Source of the DNA: DASWUZ01 sp036401375
Lineage (GTDB): Bacteria; Acidobacteriota; Terriglobia; Terriglobales; Acidobacteriaceae
DNA: 64,000 nucleotides
NCBI GenBank assembly: GCA_036401375.1
Contig: DASWVB010000027.1
Location: forward strand, 186,001 to 250,000
Direction: 5' to 3'
A model generated the notes under the pieces. It was not told where the DNA came from, searched no databases, and worked only from the letters and a program-made list of their open reading frames with translations. Positions 26,020-33,800 of this stretch are shown here, one piece after another; position 1 is the stretch's first letter, and every line of letters begins with the position of its first letter. The translations under genes were made by a program, and so were the position numbers.

Positions 26020-27699
26020 TTATCTCCTCCGCGGCGGGCGCGCCGGGTTGTCGCTGGGCCGGGTCGCGGCTGGGGGACGTGGCTGGTCTGAGCTGCGCGA
26101 CGGCGCTGCCGCTGTATAAGGTCGAGTGCTGCCCACCCCCGCGGGGGGGCTTGCGTCCACCGTCTGGCTGCCCATAGATTCGGTGAAGATCAGATCCATC
26201 TCGCTTCGTCGTGTTCGCACTGGTATTCGGATGCCGTTCTCCAGTGGAATACGCACTGCGCCTCGCTCCAGTTTCGTCGTTCCTGTGGGCACGAAGCTAT
26301 TCTTCTCGATCATGCCGATGAAGTCACCCTCTACGATCACCTTACTTGCTTCAACGGTTGCGGCGAGGTTATAGCCTCCCGGAGCTTCGGCTGCTACTGC
26401 CCAGTCTTTCCTTCGAACCGGCATCAGCGGACGCAACAGGAAGAAGATACCGATCAGCAGGGCGAGGGCGAGCGCGAACAGAACCAGCCATAGAACTGCC
26501 GGCCAGGTCGGGTACATCACCTTGAAGAAGAGCGGCGAATCGACCTGGATCTGCGTTACATCACCGTTGACCCGCGACAGCAGGCGATCGATGGCATAGA
26601 CCTTGCCGGTGGCGCTCGCCTCGGCGAGGGTGGAGGCGCTGTACTCCTGCAGGAACTGCGGACGCAGCTGAAAGTTCTGCCGGGGGACGTCGATCTCGAA
26701 GCGCAGGTCCAGCTGCTCCGGCTCGACCGGCTTCGTCCATGCGGCCTTCCACAGGGCGGCGGGGTTGTGCTTGAGCTCGACCTTGCCCAGATCGAGCTCG
26801 AGGATGTAGACCTGCGCAGTCTCATCGCCGGGTCCCAGCGAGCGTACGCGGTCGGGGGTGATCGCGATGTCTCGGCGCTCAGGGTAGAGCACCGAGCCGG
26901 GCTGAAACTCGGGCGCTGCATCGAGCACGCGCAGGCTCGAGTCCACGATCTCAAGATGATCAAACTTGGAGTGAAAGCGCACCTCGATGGTCTCGATGAT
27001 GGGAACGCCCGTCTGATAGACCTTTTCGTTTCCGCGCCGGTTCAGCGGAGTGGTCTTGCGCGATGTGACTTCGACGGTGTCGCGATCGACCGGCTTCATG
27101 CGCAGGGGGTTGGTGTGGATCACTCCCTCAGCGTTGGCGCGAAAGGCGGCCAGCATCTGGTCGTACGCGGCTGAGGCGTTGGGGTTGAAGAGAAGGGCAT
27201 ACACGATAAGGCCGGGATGACCGGCCGGCGCGACTACCGGGAAGACGGTGACGCGCAGCACGTCGGGACCGTGAAGTTTGGCGTAGAAGCGATCAGTATT
27301 TCCCGCCTCACCGGTGTCTTCGATGTTGTCGGTGACGATCCAGGCGATGGGCGTTCGGGCCTGTTCACATGTGTCGATGACTTTATCGAGGAAGGTGAGA
27401 TTGCCGAAGGGCATCCCCTTCAACTCGTTCAAGGTGCGGACGCGAGTTACTCCCGTCGAGAAGGCAAACTCCGAAAGGCCGCCGGCTGACGTTGCTGCGC
27501 GGTCGATGGGCTGCACGATGTCATCGATCAGCCCGGAGGCGTAGTAGGGCTTCATGCTGCCGGACCGATCGATGAAAACGGAGGAGTCCGCCGTCGCGGC
27601 GGATGGGTCCTGTGCATGCAGCGCCGCGGAGGCGAAGAGCAACACCAGCAGCGCCATGAGACGGCCGGCGGCGAAGCGGACGCGGGCTATGCGTGCCAT
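26020..27699 (-). CDS. Membrane-anchored VWA-domain protein
   Basis: This 559-residue product has a signal peptide (LMALLVLLFASAALHAQ), then an outside VWA-like domain with an intact MIDAS start DRSGS (D44, S46, S48; motif VFIDRSGSMK). One membrane helix lies near residues 400-425 (LWLVLFALALALLIGIFFLL), followed by a cytoplasmic tail of about 130 residues that is Pro/Ser-rich at the end. The start at 27699 was chosen because it begins the signal peptide and has a GGAG upstream; it overlaps the previous stop by 13 nt. VWA domains bind protein partners through a metal ion. This one would connect an envelope ligand with cytoplasmic partners encoded beside it. Confidence 0.75.
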   Translation of the reverse strand: MARIARVRFAAGRLMALLVLLFASAALHAQDPSAATADSSVFIDRSGSMKPYYASGLIDDIVQPIDRAATSAGGLSEFAFSTGVTRVRTLNELKGMPFGNLTFLDKVIDTCEQARTPIAWIVTDNIEDTGEAGNTDRFYAKLHGPDVLRVTVFPVVAPAGHPGLIVYALLFNPNASAAYDQMLAAFRANAEGVIHTNPLRMKPVDRDTVEVTSRKTTPLNRRGNEKVYQTGVPIIETIEVRFHSKFDHLEIVDSSLRVLDAAPEFQPGSVLYPERRDIAITPDRVRSLGPGDETAQVYILELDLGKVELKHNPAALWKAAWTKPVEPEQLDLRFEIDVPRQNFQLRPQFLQEYSASTLAEASATGKVYAIDRLLSRVNGDVTQIQVDSPLFFKVMYPTWPAVLWLVLFALALALLIGIFFLLRPLMPVRRKDWAVAAEAPGGYNLAATVEASKVIVEGDFIGMIEKNSFVPTGTTKLERGAVRIPLENGIRIPVRTRRSEMDLIFTESMGSQTVDASPPAGVGSTRPYTAAAPSRSSDQPRPPAATRPSDNPARPPRRR

Positions 27700-29060
27700 G
27701 AGACGAACTCCGTGACCATACGCCGATCCTCGACCAGCAACTGGGTGGTGAGTCCTCCGGCGACCATCCAGAAGCCGCCGCACTCCTTGAGAACCTGGTT
27801 GGGGGCGAGGCTCCAGTTGACCCGCTGCTCGGTTGTGCCGGCGCGTGCCTGAAGCCAGGAGTGGCTGCGGACTCCATAATCGCCCTCGCAGAAGTAAATG
27901 CTGCTCTCCTCAAAGTGGAAGGCCGCGTAGCGCGACGACATCTGGTCGTCGGCCGCCACTTCGCGGAAGCTGCCGCCGACGCAGCGATAGAGCCGTGCGC
28001 CGGAGGCGAGCAGAGGACTGCCGTCGCGATCCTGAGACAACGTCCCCCCTGCATTGGGAATTGGGATGGCCGAGAACGACCAGCCGGAGCTCAAGGCCTG
28101 TGCGCGCAGCAGCGCCGGAGCACCGTAATGGTCGCATGGCAGATACATCGAGCCTGCTACTGCGATGCAGGGCGGCCGTCCGAGCGGGAGCCGCAGGCCG
28201 GAGTTGTCCGAGGGAGCGGTCCACAGCTCGACACCTGGAGGAACGCTCTGGCGCTCGACCACCTCTCCGGCGAGGGTGAGGACCTCGCGCGAGGACCACG
28301 TAACGATGCGATCGCCCATGATCGCTGGTCCGCAGACCGGGCCTGCATCGAGACCGATAGCGTGCCGTTTTGCCTCGTTGCGGGAGAGGTTCGCGACGAC
28401 AAGCCAGGTGGAGCCTTCCCTTTGCGAGAGGCACCAGGCGACAGCCCCAGCTGCCTCGATGAGCTGATAGTGGTCGCGCGCATCGGCGAGGATCTCTTCC
28501 CCTTGCTCAAGGGCGCTGAAGCTGCGTGCAGCTTGCGAGATCAGACCCCAGGCGGAGATTCGTTCCCTGGTGGCGACCACCGCGAAGGGTTCGGTGAGGG
28601 TCGCGCCAGAAGTGCGTTCGAGCTCGCGGATGACGAACGCGTGCGCGGCGGCCCCAGCCCAGAGCCGGGTGCAGACCTCTGCCGGGCGGCCATCCCGCTC
28701 ATGAGGATTGATGCGGAAGAGGCTGCCGTGTTCACCCATCGCCCAGAGATATCCGCCATTGAGCCCAGGCATGGTCTGGATGGCCTCTTCGACGCGGGTG
28801 CGGACCGGTGGGCTTCCGAGCAAAGAGAGCAGCGCCTCTGCGGGCCGTTCAGCAAGGCCCGGGGCAGGGGTGAGTTCTTTCGGGAGCGCGCTGCCGCAGG
28901 TCTGGCAAAAGGCCGCCTGAGCGCGGTTCCAGGCGCTGCAGCTCGTGCACAAACGAACGGGGCGGCGGCAGGTCGAACAATATCCGGCGGAGGAGTGCAA
29001 CGACAAGGCGCCGTCGCAATGAGGATAGACGCAGTGGACGACGTTCGCGGTCTGAGTCAC
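27687..29060 (-). CDS. Double zinc-ribbon plus propeller-like protein
   Basis: A 457-residue protein. The first 60 residues hold two zinc ribbons (CVYPHC ... CSTC, then CTSC ... CQTCG). The rest is a beta-rich region with repeated strand/turn units (GGYLWAMGEHGSLFRIN, GSTWLVVANL, GDRIVTWSSREVLTL, GSMYLPCD, GARLYRCVGG and SIYFCEGDYGV), which suggests a beta-propeller. No signal peptide or membrane segment is seen. It lies between the carboxypeptidase-regulatory-like gene and the VWA gene and is probably cytoplasmic. It may be a scaffold for the membrane module. The function is unknown. Confidence 0.6.
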   Translation of the reverse strand: MTQTANVVHCVYPHCDGALSLHSSAGYCSTCRRPVRLCTSCSAWNRAQAAFCQTCGSALPKELTPAPGLAERPAEALLSLLGSPPVRTRVEEAIQTMPGLNGGYLWAMGEHGSLFRINPHERDGRPAEVCTRLWAGAAAHAFVIRELERTSGATLTEPFAVVATRERISAWGLISQAARSFSALEQGEEILADARDHYQLIEAAGAVAWCLSQREGSTWLVVANLSRNEAKRHAIGLDAGPVCGPAIMGDRIVTWSSREVLTLAGEVVERQSVPPGVELWTAPSDNSGLRLPLGRPPCIAVAGSMYLPCDHYGAPALLRAQALSSGWSFSAIPIPNAGGTLSQDRDGSPLLASGARLYRCVGGSFREVAADDQMSSRYAAFHFEESSIYFCEGDYGVRSHSWLQARAGTTEQRVNWSLAPNQVLKECGGFWMVAGGLTTQLLVEDRRMVTEFVSWHA

Positions 29061-29155
29061 CGGCTCGGCAGGTCTCCTCGTCCTTGATTCTATGCCGGTT
29101 CGGTACTTGGTGGCTCAATGTAGGCCGCTGGGTCTCTGCTGCCGGGCCGCGGTAG

Positions 29156-29172
29156 CCGCTGCGAGGCAGCGG
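29156..29172. repeat. GC-rich hairpin in the longest internal gap of the operon
   Basis: A perfect 7-bp stem CCGCTGC/GCAGCGG with a 3-nt loop, flanked by partially pairing GCG/CGC sequences. It lies in the 149-bp gap at 29061-29209. There is no U-tract on the minus strand, so it is not a standard terminator. It could reduce read-through or stabilise a processed mRNA end between the structural and accessory parts. Confidence 0.3.
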
Positions 29173-29209
29173 TGATCGCGGGTTGGGCAGCAGGCGGCCG
29201 GGTGCAGCG

Positions 29210-30016
29210 TCAGGGCTTCTCTCCCTCGGGAAATGCTGTCCGGCGGACCGCCTCGGGGGGGTTGCCGAGAGGACGCTGGCCCGGCGGCAGCACGATGCTG
29301 CGATAGCTCGCGCGGCCGACGGTGAGCGGCACGGGAGACGCGTCTATATAGATGGGCTGTTCATCTTCGCTGGTGATCTCGAGCAGGAGCCGTGGCAGAG
29401 GCGCGGTGTGCGGCTTAGGCTGGGGCGGAGGGCTCTTCTCCGCAGCCTGCTCCGCAGTGTCCTGGGCGGCCGTGTCCTGACTGGCAGGGGCCTGATCGGC
29501 GGGGGCCTGGCTGCTAGACGCCTGCTCGCCGGTGTTCTCGCTGGCTGAGCCGGGGCTGGTGAGCAGGAAGTAGCCCGTAGCGTCGGTGTAGGTAAATCCC
29601 GCCGCCGCGTAAAAGGCCTTTTGCGCGTCGACCAGGAAGACGGTCAGGTTTGGCGCCGGCTTCGAGTCGGAGCTGAAGACGCGACCGTAGACGGCCCATC
29701 CAGTCGAGGGAACCTGGGGTGCAGGGGTCGCGAGCTGCTGGTGGACGATCGCAATGCGTCCGGCAGTCGTGGTGCTAGCCGTCACTGCGGCCTCGGCCGT
29801 CTTCACCTGTGGGTCCTTAGGCCCGTATCTGGCCTTGAGCGCGGCCGCTGTCCGCGACAGTTGGGTGGTGCGCGCCTGGTGCACGAGCGAAAGGTGGTGC
29901 ACACTCTGCCCTGCCTGCTGATCAGCTTGTGAGAGCGTGCTCTTGAGCCTCTCTTTCAACTGCGTGGGGGTGGTCCCCGTCTGACCAGTGCCTCGGGTCG
30001 TATTCATGTCGTCCAT
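29210..30016 (-). CDS. Carboxypeptidase-regulatory-like protein beside the eCIS genes
   Basis: The 268-residue product has a helical N-terminus (LKERLKSTLSQADQQ to about residue 90), then a domain resembling carboxypeptidase regulatory-like Ig folds (GWAVYGRVFSSDSKPAPNLTVFLVD ... TDATGYFLL). A low-complexity linker rich in Ala, Gln, Asp and Pro (about residues 165-205) and a final beta segment (LLLEITSEDEQPIYIDAS) follow. There is no signal peptide. It is 40 bp downstream of the DUF6519 giant. Ig-like accessory proteins often decorate tail fibres, so a decoration or fibre-attachment role is possible but unproven. Confidence 0.5.
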   Translation of the reverse strand: MDDMNTTRGTGQTGTTPTQLKERLKSTLSQADQQAGQSVHHLSLVHQARTTQLSRTAAALKARYGPKDPQVKTAEAAVTASTTTAGRIAIVHQQLATPAPQVPSTGWAVYGRVFSSDSKPAPNLTVFLVDAQKAFYAAAGFTYTDATGYFLLTSPGSASENTGEQASSSQAPADQAPASQDTAAQDTAEQAAEKSPPPQPKPHTAPLPRLLLEITSEDEQPIYIDASPVPLTVGRASYRSIVLPPGQRPLGNPPEAVRRTAFPEGEKP

Positions 30017-30056
30017 CTGTGGGTCCTTCTTCTGAAAAAGCGCGTTAGGGTTCGAC

Positions 30057-33000
30057 TCAATGCTTGGTTAAGACAGCGCAGGCCTCGGGATCAAGGCCTT
30101 GGATCACGGACAGGTTATCGTTGTCGATCTTCATCGCGCCCTCGATGAAAAGACAGTACGTGGAGATGTTTTGCGAGGTGATATTCATCGCGCCCAAGGT
30201 CCAGGCCGAGAGCGTAACGGGGAATCCCAACGACTCTTGGAAGCGATTACTGGTGGCTTGCACCGATCCGGCGAGCAGCAAGGCATCGGTAATGCCGCTC
30301 CCCTGGGGTCCATCGAGCCAGCAGTGATTATGCGAGAACAGCAGGTGGTCGATCGAGATGATCAACACTCCGGCAAGGCAGGTTTGCGCGTCGAACTGAG
30401 ACTCGGACTGGCAGATGTTGTTGGTGAAGAGGGTTGCTCCGCTGGATGATTGCGATAGGTTGTTCGCGTTGAGCCCCGCCAGGCCTCCATCCGCCTGCCA
30501 ACTGAGCCCGGATGGAGCGGTAGCTCCGCCCTCGGTCTCGATGGCGGCGCCCAGGTTCATAATCAGCACGGTCTGAGCGAAGGCGAGTCCCTCGGCGGGA
30601 ACCGTGCCGCCGCTGGTGAAGTGGTTGTTCACAACCGAAAAGGGCCCGAAGCCAACTGCCTCGATTGCGGTCCCGAGCGGCACGCGCACCACGTTGTGCT
30701 CGACACGCAGAGCAGGCAAGCCTGGCTCGAAGATAAGCTGGCCGAGTGCCCGGCCGGTCAGGGCGCCGGAACCAGAGCTGTAGGGGTTTGAGGGCGTCGG
30801 AGGAGTGACGATGAACAGCGCGATGCCGCTCCTGGGCAGATCACTCGCGGCCGGTGCGTCAGAAGAGCGCGTCCAGTCGCGAGTCTCCAGGATTTGGTTC
30901 CGGCTGATGTCGACCATCTGCCCGTTCAGCACAAAGATGCCGCAGAGCGCGAGGCCCGGGTGTGCTCCATAATCGGAGATGCTGTTGTCGCGAATCACGA
31001 GGTTCTCGACATCGGGAATACAGATCGCACCGTAACCGAAGATGGAGCCCTTTTCCTTGGCGGACTGGGTGGCCTTCAGCAGTGTGTGCCCAATCTGATT
31101 TGCGGCGATGGTCAGGTCGCGAATGGAGATGATCTCCAGGCTCTCGAGCAGGTTGAAGAAGCCTACCGGACCGATGCCGCAGAGTCCACAATCGCCAATC
31201 CGGTTGCGGTCGATCTGGATACCCTGCAGCAATCCTCCTGCCACCACTCTGCCGCCTGTGGTGCCCGGTGCGCCTGGGAAGGTCACTGGAATCTCGAGCG
31301 TGCCGGTGTCCGAGCATGGATCCTGTGTGCCGACCGTGCCAATGATCACTCCCACGGTCTGACCCGAGGTGTCTCCGTTGCCGTCGAGAACGTCGACGCT
31401 GCCGAGAGTGATCCCGTTCCGGCTGCCTCCTTCGATCTCGTTCTCGAGCACGAAGACGTCTACGGAGGATCCGGCGATCTGAATGCCTCCGGGATGAAGT
31501 CCCCGCAGGTTGCTCGCGTCCGCGCCTCCCGCTGGGGCGGCGTCGACAGCCGCCCGGTAGGATCTGAGATCGCTCTTGACCGTGCCCGGTATCCAGACTT
31601 CCACGCCGAGAGCGGTTTGTACGCCGACCCAGTTGCGGTCGATGTGAATCTCCCGGCCGCTGACCCACACAGCGGGCCATAGGCTGCGTACGTCTTCCAT
31701 CGCGATGCGGCTCTCGTCAATGCGCAGCAGTTCGACGTGCTTGGCCAGGATCGCCGGCAGAGTCGAGGCGGTCAGCACCATCTCCTTGATAGTGATATCG
31801 ATAGCACCGGGCTTGATGCCCTCAGTAGCCACGACTTTGACGTCGCCCGGATTCGTGAGGACCACGTCTTTGAGGTTCATATTTCCGGCGAGCGCGACGT
31901 TCGGACCTTGTGCAGCCGGCTGAGCGTCTTGCGGCGCCGGCTCATTGACAATCTGGGAGGTGACCAGCTTTCCGGTTCCATCGATGAGGATGCCTACCTC
32001 TTCGTCTGCCGCTTCGATTGCGAAGCCGCACAGCTCGATGTGCTCGGAGGTGCTGATGCTGAATACAGCGTTGAACTGGCCCATGCCGGGTGCGGGCAGT
32101 GGTCCGCTGCCGTCCGGCTGCAGCGCGGCTGACGCGACACGGGTCTGGGAGCCGCATCCCCGAATCACGATGTCCCGCCGTCCGCTGATGAAGACGTTTT
32201 CGAAGTAGAGGCCGGGCAGGATGCAGACCTCGCCACCTGCTTCGGGTACGGCGTCGATGGCTGCCTGGATGGACGTGTACTTGCCAGTGCTGTTGACTCC
32301 GTCGCCTACTGTGCAGGTGCAGCAGCAATCGCAGTCAGCTGCCGAGGAGGGTGGCCAGGGGGTGCGGCAGTCGGTCGCACCCGCCGGGTCGAGTGTGACT
32401 ACAGAGAGCCGCGCGTAGTGATGGTGGATGCCCCGTGGCGGCGCTTCGTTCAGATACTCGACGGTGCCATCGGCGGTGCGGGCAGCGAAGGTCCAGAACT
32501 GTTGTGGAACGAACGTGCCTCCGCCGGCCATCTCGGTGAAGCTGACCGTAATGCCGCTCTCAAGGATCAGCGAAGTGCCTGCCGGAGGCACGGGGATGTC
32601 TCCCGTCGCCCCGGCGGCTCCAAGGTCAGTCCAGACCGTGACACCATCTGACTCGAGGATGACGCCGCCCTGATCCCAGCGGCGCAGCTTCGTGTGGCGG
32701 GAGGGAGCTGTCAGCCCATTCGCATCGACAGGAAAGCTGGTCGTGCTGACGTTGTCGAACAGAGTGATCGTCGATGAGGCGTCTGTCACCGTCTTGACCT
32801 GGTGCAGTTCGCCGGGCTGGCCACTCAGCTCGAGCCAGTCGTCGGTAATCTCGACCCAGTCGTTGGCCGAGAACCGCAGCACGTCGTCCTTGCCGACGCT
32901 CTGGACGGTAAGCGTGCTCCCACTCTGGGTGATGGCGGTGACGGGGGTCGCGACCGAGGCGTCGTCGCGAGACCACTTGAATGTGGCCGTGCCGATCGCG

Positions 33001-33788
33001 CCACCCTGGTGAATTTCAACGCGGTAGAGCTGGTTCTCAAGCCCGGTGTAGCCCGTATTTGGTGCGAGGCAGCAGGGCCCCGACTGCGCCGACTGCACCA
33101 CCCCAGTCGTAAGCTGCGGCCCTGGGGGCGCGAGCAGGTCTGACCAGCCTGGGATGCCCGAATCGGGAGTTGAGCAGGTGACCCCAGGCGCATTGCTGAG
33201 GTCGATCCACTTTACCTGCCAGACGGTCTGCAGGCGGCCGGTGGTGTCGACCCCTACTGCCTTCTCGACGAGGTCGGGGTCTTCACAGAAGGTGATCTCA
33301 CGCTGCCAGACATCGAGGTAGACGAAGAAAGGCCCACCGGCGGCGGGGAACGGAGGAGCCGAAGGAAAGTAGGGTTGCGACGGATAGGGGACAGGGTTCT
33401 GGCCGACCAGCTCAGCTAAAGCTTTATCCCAGCCGAGGCTTGGGCCGGGACCTGGAGCGAGGCCAGCGGCGGGAGCCCATCCACCAGAGCCTGGAGCGGG
33501 CAGACCGTGATTCTCTGCGAGTAGGCCATCGACGTACATGCGGCCGACGCCGATATTGACGACCGGAGTGCCTCCGACGATCGGCACCGTGATCTGGAAG
33601 CCTGATGGCGTAGTCTGCGGCACCGCCGCGCGGCCCATGGTGTCGAGGTTGCCGGCCTGGATGCGGCGGCTAAGCTCGGCCAGCCACTCGTTCCAGTCCG
33701 AATCCAGCTGAACCCGGCCCTGCTGCATCACGACACCGAAAAAATTGTTCCACGGGTCGAAGGTAAAGCGACTGCTATCGAAGCTCAT
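30057..33788 (-). CDS. DUF6519-type giant with parallel beta-helix (fibre/baseplate candidate)
   Basis: A 1243-residue protein. The N-terminus (SRFTFDPWNNFFGVVMQQG, then VQLDSDWNEWLAELSRR) matches the DUF6519 domain found in contractile-injection loci. The middle and C-terminal parts are beta-helix-like: IQAAIDAVPEAGGEVCILPG, IRGCGSQTRV, ISIRDLTIAANQIGH, LVIRDNSISDYG and MVDISRNQILE. A cysteine cluster CDCCCTC lies near residue 485. Long beta-helices are typical of phage tailspikes and polysaccharide-binding fibres, so this may be the target-recognition or outer-plate component. It starts 12 bp after the gpI-like gene ends. No known fibre gene of the Afp13 type is seen elsewhere. Confidence 0.7.
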   Translation of the reverse strand: MSFDSSRFTFDPWNNFFGVVMQQGRVQLDSDWNEWLAELSRRIQAGNLDTMGRAAVPQTTPSGFQITVPIVGGTPVVNIGVGRMYVDGLLAENHGLPAPGSGGWAPAAGLAPGPGPSLGWDKALAELVGQNPVPYPSQPYFPSAPPFPAAGGPFFVYLDVWQREITFCEDPDLVEKAVGVDTTGRLQTVWQVKWIDLSNAPGVTCSTPDSGIPGWSDLLAPPGPQLTTGVVQSAQSGPCCLAPNTGYTGLENQLYRVEIHQGGAIGTATFKWSRDDASVATPVTAITQSGSTLTVQSVGKDDVLRFSANDWVEITDDWLELSGQPGELHQVKTVTDASSTITLFDNVSTTSFPVDANGLTAPSRHTKLRRWDQGGVILESDGVTVWTDLGAAGATGDIPVPPAGTSLILESGITVSFTEMAGGGTFVPQQFWTFAARTADGTVEYLNEAPPRGIHHHYARLSVVTLDPAGATDCRTPWPPSSAADCDCCCTCTVGDGVNSTGKYTSIQAAIDAVPEAGGEVCILPGLYFENVFISGRRDIVIRGCGSQTRVASAALQPDGSGPLPAPGMGQFNAVFSISTSEHIELCGFAIEAADEEVGILIDGTGKLVTSQIVNEPAPQDAQPAAQGPNVALAGNMNLKDVVLTNPGDVKVVATEGIKPGAIDITIKEMVLTASTLPAILAKHVELLRIDESRIAMEDVRSLWPAVWVSGREIHIDRNWVGVQTALGVEVWIPGTVKSDLRSYRAAVDAAPAGGADASNLRGLHPGGIQIAGSSVDVFVLENEIEGGSRNGITLGSVDVLDGNGDTSGQTVGVIIGTVGTQDPCSDTGTLEIPVTFPGAPGTTGGRVVAGGLLQGIQIDRNRIGDCGLCGIGPVGFFNLLESLEIISIRDLTIAANQIGHTLLKATQSAKEKGSIFGYGAICIPDVENLVIRDNSISDYGAHPGLALCGIFVLNGQMVDISRNQILETRDWTRSSDAPAASDLPRSGIALFIVTPPTPSNPYSSGSGALTGRALGQLIFEPGLPALRVEHNVVRVPLGTAIEAVGFGPFSVVNNHFTSGGTVPAEGLAFAQTVLIMNLGAAIETEGGATAPSGLSWQADGGLAGLNANNLSQSSSGATLFTNNICQSESQFDAQTCLAGVLIISIDHLLFSHNHCWLDGPQGSGITDALLLAGSVQATSNRFQESLGFPVTLSAWTLGAMNITSQNISTYCLFIEGAMKIDNDNLSVIQGLDPEACAVLTKH

Positions 33789-33800
33789 CGTGCTGTCCTC

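Noticed and set aside
24995..26119. 374-residue plus-strand open frame
   Set aside because: Antisense to the tubulin-like and four-helix genes; composition is the usual mirror of high-GC coding sequence.
27861..29087. 408-residue plus-strand open frame
   Set aside because: Antisense to the zinc-ribbon propeller gene, whose CxxC pairs and Shine-Dalgarno make it the real frame.
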